Part shown: piece by piece, positions 7,811-14,966 of the stretch | Layout: each line of letters starts with the position of its first letter | Position numbering within the stretch: the stretch's first letter is position 1 | Source of the DNA: Candidatus Omnitrophota bacterium | Lineage (GTDB): Bacteria; Omnitrophota; Gorgyraeia; Zapsychrales; Zapsychraceae | DNA: 17,376 bases | Reading direction: 5' to 3' | Assembly (NCBI GenBank): GCA_020430005.1 | Contig: JAGQKQ010000010.1 | Coordinates: 1 to 17,376 of the forward strand | Program-made: the position numbers and the translations under genes | The notes under the pieces: generated by a model | The model's input: only the letters and a program-made list of their open reading frames with translations | Database searches by the model: none | Told to the model about the DNA's origin: nothing

Positions 7811-7831
7811 TTTTGAATATACTATTCAAAA
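7811..7831. promoter_or_regulatory. Perfect palindrome upstream of the sugar operon (operator candidate)
   Basis: TTTTGAATA (7811-7819) and TATTCAAAA (7823-7831) are perfect 9-bp arms around a three-base spacer, directly beside the terminator hairpin and about 117 bases upstream of the binding-protein ATG. Its short spacer and AT-rich arms are compatible with a site for a dimeric regulator, but it could equally be part of a complex terminator. The rest of 7832-7929 shows nothing clear. Confidence 0.35.
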
Positions 7832-7929
7832 TGTTTTGTAAGAATATCATAGAGTCTTATAGAGGTCAAGATTTTTGTCTCTAAATAAAGATCGTTGAAA
7901 CTTTTGGAAAGACAAGACGTTTTGGCCGT

Positions 7930-8283
7930 CTATGCTTGGGAAGAAGAAGCGGAAACAAATTTGTAAAATCGGCCGATTTGAGGAAGGTTGATCCGGTGGA
8001 ATTGGACGCCGGCTTCCCAGAGCTTTTCACCAATGGGGCGCACCCAAACAACCCGGCCCCTTAAGTGGACTGGAAGAGGACCATCCGGCAGTTTGACTTC
8101 CAGGTTAATGTTATCGTTAAGATAAACCCTTTCCATCGTTCTCAGCCGTAAGCCCTGAGCTGACGCATCTTTAAGAGAAATTGTAATGCCAAATCCTTCT
8201 CTGGCGTCCTTAAATTTTGTAGGAAAACGCGCGGAAAAGCGTTCAAAAAGCCTGCGGTCTTGGGCTTCTATGGACTCTACCAT
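7930..8283 (-). CDS. Single-domain PilZ protein (cyclic-di-GMP receptor)
   Basis: The 117-residue protein is essentially one PilZ domain. It keeps both parts of the ligand-binding signature: RxxxR (R11-R15 in RRLFERF) and D/NxSxxG (D39-G44 in DASAQG). The later VHLRGRVVWV strand and the WEAGVQF strand followed by a short helix are typical of the beta-barrel. It should bind cyclic-di-GMP in the cytoplasm. No output domain is fused, so it would act through a partner (motility, polysaccharide export or transcription). It lies 21 bases downstream of a second PilZ gene in the same orientation and is probably cotranscribed with it. The ribosome binding site is weak. Confidence 0.88.
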   Translation of the reverse strand: MVESIEAQDRRLFERFSARFPTKFKDAREGFGITISLKDASAQGLRLRTMERVYLNDNINLEVKLPDGPLPVHLRGRVVWVRPIGEKLWEAGVQFHRINLPQIGRFYKFVSASSSQA

Positions 8284-8304
8284 TTCAACTACTTTTTTAT
8301 ATAG

Positions 8305-8652
8305 TTAACGATATCGGGCTGCCGATTTTTTACGAAAATACTCATTTAAACGGGATTTGGAACCTCGGCGAAGGTCTTCGAAGGTCAAACCGATCCGGTA
8401 ATTTGCAGAATCAGGAATTTTCTCGACCCAGACCACCTTACCGATGGCCAGTACGGGATCCTCGCCCTCTTTCAGGTCGAGTTCCACAGCGATTTCCTGA
8501 TTAAGCGGAATTTTTTGATGAGATATAAAGCCGATTCCACCCTTACTGATATCAAACGTCTGCATCTGTCCGAAGTTTGTCTGATCGTTTCCATCGACAG
8601 GAACAGCGCATTGCTGACGTCTGCTTTTTCTTCGATTGGACTTTGTTGTCAT
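8305..8652 (-). CDS. Single-domain PilZ protein, first of a tandem pair
   Basis: The 115-residue protein has a basic N-terminus holding the RxxxR element (overlapping choices R7-R11 and R8-R12) and a DxSxxG motif (D34-G39 in DISKGG), so cyclic-di-GMP binding is expected. GKVVWVEK and the YRIGLTFEDL strand complete the PilZ barrel, followed by a basic C-terminal helix. It differs strongly from its neighbour, so the pair is an old duplication or two separate recruitments. The gene begins about 50 bases downstream of a well-formed promoter and is divergent from the CvpA-family gene. Confidence 0.88.
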   Translation of the reverse strand: MTTKSNRRKSRRQQCAVPVDGNDQTNFGQMQTFDISKGGIGFISHQKIPLNQEIAVELDLKEGEDPVLAIGKVVWVEKIPDSANYRIGLTFEDLRRGSKSRLNEYFRKKSAARYR

Positions 8653-8708
8653 CGAAATACTTTCTAATTGTTTTTAGAAAACAAAAACGCTGTTAATATT
8701 ATATTTAC

Positions 8709-8736
8709 ATTCTAATACTATCGTCCTAATTATCAA
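8709..8736 (-). promoter_or_regulatory. Sigma70-type promoter of the PilZ pair
   Basis: On the minus strand TTGATA (8731-8736) and TAGAAT (8709-8714) are 16 bases apart; each matches the consensus at five of six positions. Transcription would start near 8702, giving a 5' leader of about 50 bases. A second perfect TATAAT lies at 8698-8703 but without a matching -35. Confidence 0.5.
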
Positions 8737-8870
8737 GAGAATTTATTAATTTTTAACTCTGATCATTTTCCGGAAAAGCCTGTTTTTTAGGTAGGTCTTT
8801 GTGCAAGGCCCCGATTGCTTCTCCCTAAACGGAAATATAGAACATGCTGGGCCAAAATGCAAATAAATGA

Positions 8871-8907
8871 CAAAATTTTTTACGAATTTTGCAAAAAATG
8901 CTATACT
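8871..8907 (+). promoter_or_regulatory. Extended -10 promoter of the CvpA-family gene, with an overlapping dyad
   Basis: TTTACG (8879-8884) and TATACT (8902-8907) are separated by 17 bases, and TGC directly before the -10 makes an extended -10 element. Transcription would start near 8914, leaving a leader of only about 20 bases with no Shine-Dalgarno sequence before the ATG at 8934. CAAAATT (8871-8877) and AATTTTG (8885-8891) form an inverted repeat across the -35 and could be an operator. Confidence 0.55.
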
Positions 8908-8933
8908 GAGGCATCTATTAATCCCAAAAAACT

Positions 8934-9680
8934 ATGGATACTCTAAAATTTTTAAATTTAACCGATTTTATCGTGATAGCCATCATTCTTGTCTTTTTTA
9001 TTGATGGTTATACTAAAGGATTGTTGCGCAACATTTTCGGACTGATTGCCTTTGGCGGCGGAATTTTTGCCGGGTATTCCTATTTTCAGACAGCAGGCAA
9101 ATTATTCATCGCCCTGACGGTCTCCATGACAGCTACCATTGTTTTAAACCTCATTTTCTATTTTTTCCGCATACTGCTCACAAAAAAGAAGAAAGATGAA
9201 GAAAAAAGCGTCTTTTCATTTACCCAGCTTCTGGCCGGATTGATCAATGTCTCATGGAAAGGCGGCTTGTTTTTTATCGTTTTGTTTTTAATTGTAAACG
9301 TTCAGCTAAAATTGCCTTACCTGGACCGGATTCAAAACAATATCGTAGAATCCTATACCTATGCAACGATCTATAAAGTCGCCGGTGATAAAATTCCTGT
9401 CATTAGTATGGACACCGAGAGCATTAAGACCATTGTGGAAGATCCTCGGAAATTCCAGCAACTGCAATCTACCGAATCGTATCAAAAGCTAATGGATAAT
9501 CAAAAAATTAAAGATTTATACAGTGACGAGGATATTGCGCGTCTCGCGGCGGAGAAAAACTTTGTAGAGTTGATCAAAAATCCAAAGGTACAGAATCTTA
9601 TGCAGGATAAAGAAATTCTTAAAGATGTATTCCTTTTAATGAAAGATGCTCACAATATCAGCAAGGAAAACCCCCAGTAA
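8934..9680 (+). CDS. CvpA-family inner membrane protein with a helical C-terminal extension
   Basis: The 248-residue protein has the CvpA (colicin V production) pattern: a first helix in TDFIVIAIILVFFIDGYTKG, a second in LRNIFGLIAFGGGIFAG, a third around 57-83, a lysine-rich cytoplasmic loop (84-91) and a last helix around 108-126. CvpA proteins are about 160 residues, so about 100 residues are added. The extension is soluble and helical and contains an internal repeat: residues 181-201 (ESYQKLMDNQKIKDL...) resemble 208-228 (KNFVELIKNPKVQNL...) at an offset of 27. CvpA-type proteins are linked to envelope homeostasis, but the molecular role is not settled. It is the only clear plus-strand gene in the window and converges on mnmE with a 12-base gap and no visible terminator. 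Confidence 0.8.
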   Translation: MDTLKFLNLTDFIVIAIILVFFIDGYTKGLLRNIFGLIAFGGGIFAGYSYFQTAGKLFIALTVSMTATIVLNLIFYFFRILLTKKKKDEEKSVFSFTQLLAGLINVSWKGGLFFIVLFLIVNVQLKLPYLDRIQNNIVESYTYATIYKVAGDKIPVISMDTESIKTIVEDPRKFQQLQSTESYQKLMDNQKIKDLYSDEDIARLAAEKNFVELIKNPKVQNLMQDKEILKDVFLLMKDAHNISKENPQ

Positions 9681-9692
9681 CAGCCCACCGTT

Positions 9693-11090
9693 TTACTTTC
9701 CGATACAAAACTGAGAAAAGATATTATCCAGAAGATCGGTGTCGATATTACGACCGGTGATGCTGTCTAACCCATTAACAGCCTGTTTGACATATTCCGA
9801 AATGAATTCCAGCGATAAGTTGTTTAGCAAATCATCACGCCCTTTTTGTAAATCGTCCCGACAACCTTTCAGTGCCGTGATGTGACGCAGATTACTCACC
9901 ATCACTCCATGTGTATCAACAGTCTTTTCATGCCAGACTTTTTGAACAATCGTTTCTTCCAATAATTCAATACCATTCTTTGTTAGCGCGGAAACACTCA
10001 CTACGGTCTGTACACCAAAAGCTTTCTGCACACCCTCCAATGTTGTGACGGCGAAAAGATCTTCTTTGTTTAGAATGATTAAAACGTTTTGCTCTTTAAT
10101 AGAATTCATCAATTTAATATCTTCTTCTTCAATCGGCACACTGCTATCGAGGACAAAAAGGATCAAATCAGCGGCCTGAATATGCATATGACTGCGCTTA
10201 ACCGCTTCTTCTTCAATTTTGTCGCGTGGCGTTAAGATTCCGGCGGTGTCAATCACCTGAAACGGGATGCCTTTAATTTGCGCCGTTTCTTCAATCGTAT
10301 CACGAGTGGTACCGGCGATTTCAGAAACAATCGCGCGCGGCGTTTTCAGAAAAATATTTAATAGTGATGACTTTCCAACATTCGGCTTTCCGCAAAGGAC
10401 AACCTTGATCCCTTCCTTTAATATACGTCCATGTTCACTCGAAGATAGAAGCCGATCCACCTTTTCTTTCGCTTTATCAATATCCCTGCTGAGTTTTTGA
10501 CGTCCTTCGGAATCAATGTCGTCCTCAGGAAAATTAACAATCGCTTCCATCTCGATATAAACATTCATCAAGTCCTGACGGATGGATTCCAGTTCGGTAG
10601 AAAGCTCTCCTTTTAATTGATGCGTACTAACTTTTAAAAAAGCCTTTGTTTTGGATTGAATAATATCCAGCACCGCTTCCGCCTGGGCCAGATCAATCCG
10701 TCCGTTAATAAAGGCGCGTTTTGTAAATTCTCCTGGTTCGGCCAGCCGCGCACCGGCTTCCGTCGCTAAGGTCAGGATACTATGCAATGAGATCGTCCCA
10801 CCGTGACAACTGATTTCGACAACGTCTTCCTTTGTATAACTCTTCGGGGCACGCATAATGGTTAATAACACTTCATCAATACGTTCTCCTTTTTGATCCA
10901 CAATCCAGCCGTAATTAACCGTGTGCGACTTCAATTGAGACGGTTTTGTATCCGCTTTGACGGATTGGAAAATCCGGTCACAAATCGATAAAGCGTCTTT
11001 TCCACTAAGACGGACTATCCCGATACCGCCTTGTCCAGCCGCTGTAGAAACCGCAACAATTGTGTCATCCATATTTTTTAATTGATACAT
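9693..11090 (-). CDS. mnmE: tRNA uridine-5-carboxymethylaminomethyl modification GTPase MnmE
   Basis: MnmE works with MnmG to modify U34 in the wobble position of certain tRNAs. The 465-residue protein has the whole architecture: an N-terminal formyl-tetrahydrofolate-binding domain (DDTIVAVSTAAGQGGIGIVR, then the conserved SCHGG near residue 95 and GEFTKRAFINGRIDLAQAEA), a helical domain, an inserted G domain with G1 GKPNVGKS (234-241), G2 GTTRDT, G3 DTAG (281-284) and G4 NKED (341-344), and the C-terminal CIGK with the invariant cysteine (Cys462). The ATG at 11088-11090 is chosen because AGAGGA lies seven bases upstream; the next Met (residue 7) has no such site. It follows folC by three bases, so the two are cotranscribed. 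Confidence 0.97.
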   Translation of the reverse strand: MYQLKNMDDTIVAVSTAAGQGGIGIVRLSGKDALSICDRIFQSVKADTKPSQLKSHTVNYGWIVDQKGERIDEVLLTIMRAPKSYTKEDVVEISCHGGTISLHSILTLATEAGARLAEPGEFTKRAFINGRIDLAQAEAVLDIIQSKTKAFLKVSTHQLKGELSTELESIRQDLMNVYIEMEAIVNFPEDDIDSEGRQKLSRDIDKAKEKVDRLLSSSEHGRILKEGIKVVLCGKPNVGKSSLLNIFLKTPRAIVSEIAGTTRDTIEETAQIKGIPFQVIDTAGILTPRDKIEEEAVKRSHMHIQAADLILFVLDSSVPIEEEDIKLMNSIKEQNVLIILNKEDLFAVTTLEGVQKAFGVQTVVSVSALTKNGIELLEETIVQKVWHEKTVDTHGVMVSNLRHITALKGCRDDLQKGRDDLLNNLSLEFISEYVKQAVNGLDSITGRNIDTDLLDNIFSQFCIGK

Positions 11091-11093
11091 CGT

Positions 11094-12449
11094 TTAATCC
11101 TCTAAAAAACCACGCGCCTCTCCGACCACAAAGATTGATCCTGTAATCACAACCGCGCCGCCTTCCGGCGTTTCTTTATAAGCCAGGTTCAACGCGTCTT
11201 CAACACTCTGCGTATAAAAGCATGGCTGTTCCGTAAATACTTTTTCTAATTCCCCTTTACTAAAATGATAGGCCCGCGGATGTTGCGCCTCTGTGGCAAT
11301 AAGCTTATTCGCGACATGCTTTAACTCGTCACAAATCCCCAGACAATCCTTGTCTTTCAAAACACCCAGAACGATTGTAACATTCCCCTTGGGAAACATC
11401 ATCTTTAGACAACCGGCCAAAAACCGTGCCGATGAGCGGTTATGAGCGCCGTCAAAAACCGTTCTGACCGATTTAGCCATTACCTCCATGCGTCCCGGCC
11501 AGGATACACTGGACAATCCTTTATATACCGATTCCCGAGAAATTTCAAATTTCTGTTCAAACAACGCCTCAACGATTCCGATGCACGTCGCGGCATTAAT
11601 AATCTGATGAGCCCCTAACAAGGAAAGCTGCAGGTTCTCATAAGTGTTCCGGGTGCGCACGTGACATACCTGCCCGTGATCATTCTGGGAAACAGATTCA
11701 TATTGAATATCTTCCCCGACAATACACGGATTAATATTAAACTCTGAGCACCGCCGGTGGACAACATCGTTCACCTCATCAACTTGTTCGGAAACGATAA
11801 CCTGTTGCCCGTTTACTTTTATAATCGCCGCCTTTTCTGCGGCAATTTCTGTTAAAGAGTTTCCTAATAATTTCGTATGCTCATAGCTAATCGGCGTAAT
11901 AACACATATCTTGGAGTCTACCGCATTCGTCGCATCCAGCCGTCCGCCCAAACCCGTTTCCAAAATAACGACATCTGTTTTTTGCTGCTGAAAATAACAT
12001 AAGGCCAACGCCGTTAAGACTTCAAAATAACTTAACGGTTTCTCGCGGCGTTCACCCCGAACCTTTTCTAAAACCGGTTTGAGATTTTCAACCAGTACAG
12101 CATAATCTTCCTCGGATATCTGATCGGGAAAAAGATCCTTCACTTTAGCTTTAATCGATGACTTTCTTAACACCCGAATGCGCTCACGGACATTATAAAT
12201 ATGCGGCGAAGTATAGAGACCAACAGAAAAGCCGGCTTGCTCTAAAACCGACGCTGTCATCGCGGCCGTCGACCCTTTCCCCTTTGAACCGGCAATATGA
12301 ACAACGTAAAGGTCTTTCTCAGGATGGTTTAACGCGGCCAGCAGCCGTTTCATATTGTCCAAAGAAAACGTCTTCGGCGTGCTTTGATCCAGATAAAGTT
12401 CATGATTGATAAAGGATTCGATATAGACTGTGGCGTCTTGGAATGTCAT
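11094..12449 (-). CDS. folC: Bifunctional dihydrofolate/folylpolyglutamate synthase FolC
   Basis: The 451-residue protein is a Mur-ligase-type ATP-dependent enzyme that adds glutamate to folates (and dihydropteroate). Seen in order: the P-loop HIAGSKGKGSTAAM (about 51-64), LYTSPHIYNVRERI, the ETGLGGRLDATN motif, and the C-terminal-domain motif FDGAHN. The length is normal. It lies 32 bases after purH and 3 before mnmE on the same strand. Folate cofactors are used by both neighbours (10-formyl-THF by PurH, 5,10-methylene-THF by MnmE), so the grouping makes metabolic sense. No clear Shine-Dalgarno sequence precedes the ATG. Whether it does both reactions or only polyglutamylation cannot be told. 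Confidence 0.95.
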   Translation of the reverse strand: MTFQDATVYIESFINHELYLDQSTPKTFSLDNMKRLLAALNHPEKDLYVVHIAGSKGKGSTAAMTASVLEQAGFSVGLYTSPHIYNVRERIRVLRKSSIKAKVKDLFPDQISEEDYAVLVENLKPVLEKVRGERREKPLSYFEVLTALALCYFQQQKTDVVILETGLGGRLDATNAVDSKICVITPISYEHTKLLGNSLTEIAAEKAAIIKVNGQQVIVSEQVDEVNDVVHRRCSEFNINPCIVGEDIQYESVSQNDHGQVCHVRTRNTYENLQLSLLGAHQIINAATCIGIVEALFEQKFEISRESVYKGLSSVSWPGRMEVMAKSVRTVFDGAHNRSSARFLAGCLKMMFPKGNVTIVLGVLKDKDCLGICDELKHVANKLIATEAQHPRAYHFSKGELEKVFTEQPCFYTQSVEDALNLAYKETPEGGAVVITGSIFVVGEARGFLED

Positions 12450-12481
12450 TTTGAATTTTTTGCTTAAGGGGCAGGCTGAGA

Positions 12482-14035
12482 TTAATGTTTAAAGTGCCGC
12501 GCGCCGGTAAAGACCATGGCAATTTTGTGTTTGTCCGCTTCTTTGATGACATCTTCATCGGCGATTGAGCCACCGGTTTGGATAATAGCTTTAACACCGG
12601 CCCGCGCAGCCAGCTGAACATTATCAATATGCGGAATAAACGCGTCGGAGATAAGAAAAGAATTCTTGGTATTGGCTCCGGCTTTTTCAATAGCGATACG
12701 GACACTCTCGACGCGGCTGGTTTGCCCGCAACCGATACCGACCGTTTGTTTTCCCTTTACCAGAAGAATGGCATTGGATTTAACGTTACGGATAACCTTC
12801 CACCCAAACAACAACGCTTCCATTTGAGCGGCCGTCGGTTTCTTCTGCGTAACCACTTTCCAATCGGCTTTTTGAATATCCTTTGTATCCTTATCCTGAA
12901 CCAGCAGCCCGCCATGCACACGTTTTAAATCCCAGCCTTCCGTCTTCACATTTTTCAGGTTTAATTCGATAAGACGGAGATTCTTTTTTTTGGTGAGCTG
13001 TTTAAAGGCATTTGTCTCAAAGCCCGGAGCGATCACACACTCCATAAAACCACTGCTTTCAATCAACTTTGCCGTCGGCAGATCAACTTTTTTATTTAAA
13101 CCGATAATTCCGCCGAAGGCTGAAATCGGGTCCGTTTTTAAAGCGGCTTTAAACGCTTTGGAAAGTTCTGTATCTTCCGCCATACCGGTGGGATTGTTAT
13201 GTTTGATAATCACCGCGGCCGGCGATTTAAAATCTTTGATAAAATCGATAGCGGCATTTAAATCCAGAATATTGTTAAACGATAGTTCTTTGCCGTGACG
13301 CTGTTTAATTTTGGCTAAACCGTTGGCATCAGAGTCGCTGTAAAAGGCTGCCTGTTGATGGGGGTTTTCTCCATATCGCAAATCTTGCACTTTGGTAAAA
13401 TGCAAACGCACTTCATCGGGAAAAGGTGAAAAGCTTTCGCTTTCGGTTTTCTTCTTTAAAAACTCGGAAATTAGTGTGTCATACCGCGCGGTATGTGTAA
13501 ACGCCTCAACAGCCAGACGGTAAAGAATGGTGTCCGGAAGAATACCGCTGTTAATTTGTAATTCTTTCAAAATCTTTTCATAGCGTTCGGGGTTGGACAC
13601 CACCGCAACACTTTTAAAATTTTTCGCCGCTGAGCGGAGCATAGACGGCCCGCCAATATCAATATTTTCGATCGCCTCTTCCATCGACACGTTTTTCTTT
13701 TTGGTGACGCTTTCGAAAGGATAAAGATTTACCACCACCATATCAATCAGACCAATATCATGACGGTGAATTTGCTCCATGTGTTCTTCTTTGTCGCGGA
13801 GGGCCAGTAAACCGCCATGGATTTTCGGATGTAGAGTTTTCACCCGTCCGTCGAGCATTTCGGGGAATCCCGTGTAATCGGAAACTTCGATTGCAGGGAC
13901 ACCGGCATCACGAATCTGCTTGGCTGTACCGCCCGTGGATAAAATCTCGACATCCAAAGCATGCAGTCCTTTGACAAAAGGAATCAATCCTTTTTTGTCG
14001 GAAACACTGATAAGCGCTCGTTTAACTTTAATCAT
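12482..14035 (-). CDS. purH: Bifunctional AICAR formyltransferase/IMP cyclohydrolase PurH
   Basis: PurH carries out the last two steps of IMP synthesis. The N-terminal IMP cyclohydrolase (MGS-like) domain shows RALISVSDKKG, STGGTAK and GFPEMLDGRVKTLHPKIHGG. The C-terminal transformylase domain shows LRYGENPHQ, IIKHNNPTG, ISAFGGIIGLN and the terminal GARHFKH. I start it at the ATG at 14033-14035 (protein MIKVKRALIS...), giving 517 residues, the usual size. A longer frame from a TTG at 14084-14086 adds 17 residues that are only a translation of low-complexity repeat DNA. No strong ribosome binding site marks either start. It is followed by folC and mnmE, probably in one operon. Confidence 0.95.
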   Translation of the reverse strand: MIKVKRALISVSDKKGLIPFVKGLHALDVEILSTGGTAKQIRDAGVPAIEVSDYTGFPEMLDGRVKTLHPKIHGGLLALRDKEEHMEQIHRHDIGLIDMVVVNLYPFESVTKKKNVSMEEAIENIDIGGPSMLRSAAKNFKSVAVVSNPERYEKILKELQINSGILPDTILYRLAVEAFTHTARYDTLISEFLKKKTESESFSPFPDEVRLHFTKVQDLRYGENPHQQAAFYSDSDANGLAKIKQRHGKELSFNNILDLNAAIDFIKDFKSPAAVIIKHNNPTGMAEDTELSKAFKAALKTDPISAFGGIIGLNKKVDLPTAKLIESSGFMECVIAPGFETNAFKQLTKKKNLRLIELNLKNVKTEGWDLKRVHGGLLVQDKDTKDIQKADWKVVTQKKPTAAQMEALLFGWKVIRNVKSNAILLVKGKQTVGIGCGQTSRVESVRIAIEKAGANTKNSFLISDAFIPHIDNVQLAARAGVKAIIQTGGSIADEDVIKEADKHKIAMVFTGARHFKH

Positions 14036-14104
14036 TTTCTGGTTGCTCGTTGCTCGGGACTCGTTGCTTGTTTTTTCGGGCGACAAGCGACGAATGGCGA
14101 GTGA
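14036..14104. repeat. Heptamer-rich low-complexity spacer between the pfpI-like gene and purH
   Basis: The spacer contains four near-identical heptamers in a row (TTGCTCG, TTGCTCG, GGACTCG, TTGCTTG; about 14042-14070), then TTTTTTCGGG, then related units CGACAAG, CGACGAA, TGGCGAG. TTGCTTG and CGACAAGC in opposite orientations allow a short stem-loop (GCTTG with CAAGC). It looks like a short intergenic repeat element, not coding sequence, and has no CRISPR-like spacing. Confidence 0.6.
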
Positions 14105-14623
14105 CTAGGTTAATTGTTTAATAATTTCTTGGGTAAAGGCTGTTAAGTCTTCCGGTTTACGGGATGTGATTAGATTTTTATCAACCACAACTTCTTCATC
14201 AACATAATCACAACCCGCGGCGATCAAATCATCTTTAATTGCGAAGAAACATGTGGCCTTGCGTCCCTTTAAAATCCCCGCGGACACCAAAAGCCATCCC
14301 CCGTGGCAAATGGAAGCGACCACTTTGCCCTGATTATGAATATCCTTGATAAACTGAACAATTTTCGGGTACCGTCTTAAGATATCAGGAGCAAATCCTC
14401 CGGGAATAATAACGCCATCAAAATCGTCCGCTTTGACATCCTCAATAGAAAAGTCAACCTGGGCAGGATAACCTTCTTTACTGCCATAGGTGTCTTTGGT
14501 CCCCGTTCCGATAAACGGGCTTTCGATATTATTTTCTTTTAAACGCAGGCGTGGGTACCAGACTTCTAAAACCTGGTATAAATCTTCAACAAGGATAGCG
14601 ACTTTTTTGGAGTTGGCGCTCAT
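14105..14623 (-). CDS. DJ-1/PfpI superfamily protein (YhbO/PfpI-like)
   Basis: The 172-residue protein matches the PfpI group of the class I glutamine amidotransferase-like fold in length and layout. It begins VAILVED with the conserved acidic residue (Glu13), followed by FDGVIIPGGFAPD (about 68-80) and the nucleophile elbow ASICHGGWLL with Cys106-His107. The later KGRKATCF and LITSRKPEDL are typical of PfpI/YhbO. Members have been reported as proteases, chaperones or deglycases acting on damaged proteins, and the activity is disputed, so I give no symbol. The gene lies between rpsU and purH; its ribosome binding site is weak. The protein is cytoplasmic, with no signal peptide. Confidence 0.9.
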   Translation of the reverse strand: MSANSKKVAILVEDLYQVLEVWYPRLRLKENNIESPFIGTGTKDTYGSKEGYPAQVDFSIEDVKADDFDGVIIPGGFAPDILRRYPKIVQFIKDIHNQGKVVASICHGGWLLVSAGILKGRKATCFFAIKDDLIAAGCDYVDEEVVVDKNLITSRKPEDLTAFTQEIIKQLT

Positions 14624-14644
14624 GGACCGCTTTCAGGAACAGAG

Positions 14645-14675
14645 AGGGCAAGCCGTTTTGCAACAGGCTTGCCCT
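14645..14675. terminator. Strong hairpin between rpsU and the pfpI-like gene
   Basis: GGGCAAGCC (14646-14654) and GGCTTGCCC (14666-14674) form a perfect 9-bp stem, with a further A-T pair outside. The T tract (TTTTCTT) follows on the plus strand, while the minus-strand tail after the stem is CTCTCTGTT. Because rpsU lies upstream on the minus strand, the hairpin most likely limits read-through from rpsU, though the poor minus-strand U tract suggests this is partial. Confidence 0.6.
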
Positions 14676-14693
14676 TTTCTTAAATACTAAATC

Positions 14694-14852
14694 TTACTTT
14701 TTCTTGCCTTTATGACGTTTTTTTTCGGACGGCTTTGTGTAAAATCGCCGCTCTTTTAATTCCATCATAAAACCATCTTTTTGACAGGCCTTTTTGAAGA
14801 TCTTCATGGCCTTTTCAAAATGATTCTGATCTGAGACTTTAACTTCGATCAT
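14694..14852 (-). CDS. rpsU: Small ribosomal subunit protein bS21
   Basis: This 52-residue gene is short and easily missed. The translation begins MIEVKVSDQNHFEKAMKIFK and continues with a K-A-C-Q-K-D-G segment, then M-E-L-K-E-R-R-F-Y-T-K-P-S, and ends in a very basic tail (KKRHKGKKK). This matches bS21: an N-terminal beta strand, a helix carrying FK(K/R)xCxKxG, then the RRxFYxKP motif and an Arg/Lys-rich end. It is slightly shorter than the usual 58-71 residues. bS21 sits near the 3' end of 16S rRNA and helps initiation. AAGGTGG lies about ten bases before the ATG. It has its own promoter, with unusual repeats around it, and is followed by a hairpin. Confidence 0.93.
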   Translation of the reverse strand: MIEVKVSDQNHFEKAMKIFKKACQKDGFMMELKERRFYTKPSEKKRHKGKKK

Positions 14853-14894
14853 TAACTATTCACCACCTTATTATTTTAATGTACCATATTATCC

Positions 14895-14912
14895 CTGAAT
14901 TGACCAATTCAG
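14895..14912. promoter_or_regulatory. CTGAATTG palindrome just downstream of the rpsU start of transcription
   Basis: CTGAATTG (14895-14902) and CAATTCAG (14905-14912) are perfect 8-bp arms with a two-base centre. A third copy of CTGAATTG lies at 14938-14945, overlapping the -35 element of the rpsU promoter by two bases. As DNA this suggests a multi-site operator; as RNA the dyad would form a tight hairpin at the start of the rpsU leader. Confidence 0.5.
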
Positions 14913-14921
14913 TGTTTTGCT

Positions 14922-14949
14922 ATTATAGTATAGTTTCCTGAATTGTAAA
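14922..14949 (-). promoter_or_regulatory. Sigma70-type promoter of rpsU
   Basis: On the minus strand TTTACA (14944-14949) and a perfect TATAAT (14922-14927) are 16 bases apart. Transcription would begin near 14915, giving a leader of about 63 bases before the ATG at 14852. The promoter sits in the 114-base gap between glnB and rpsU, so rpsU is transcribed independently. Confidence 0.65.
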
Positions 14950-14966
14950 GAAATAATAATGAGCGC

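Noticed and set aside
7915..7931. AGACG/CGTCT hairpin at the end of the second PilZ gene
   Set aside because: Only five base pairs, overlapping the stop codon; the hairpin at 7789-7810 is the better terminator.
8740..8870. A possible riboswitch or small RNA in the PilZ/CvpA divergent region
   Set aside because: No extended stem structure or recognisable conserved core was found; only promoters and a short dyad are supported.
14036..14086. A 17-residue N-terminal extension of PurH from a TTG start
   Set aside because: It is a translation of heptamer repeats and unlike any PurH N-terminus; the family sequence begins at the ATG at 14033-14035.
14036..14104. The short tandem repeats as a possible CRISPR fragment
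   Set aside because: The units are seven bases long with no regular unique spacers, and no cas gene is nearby.
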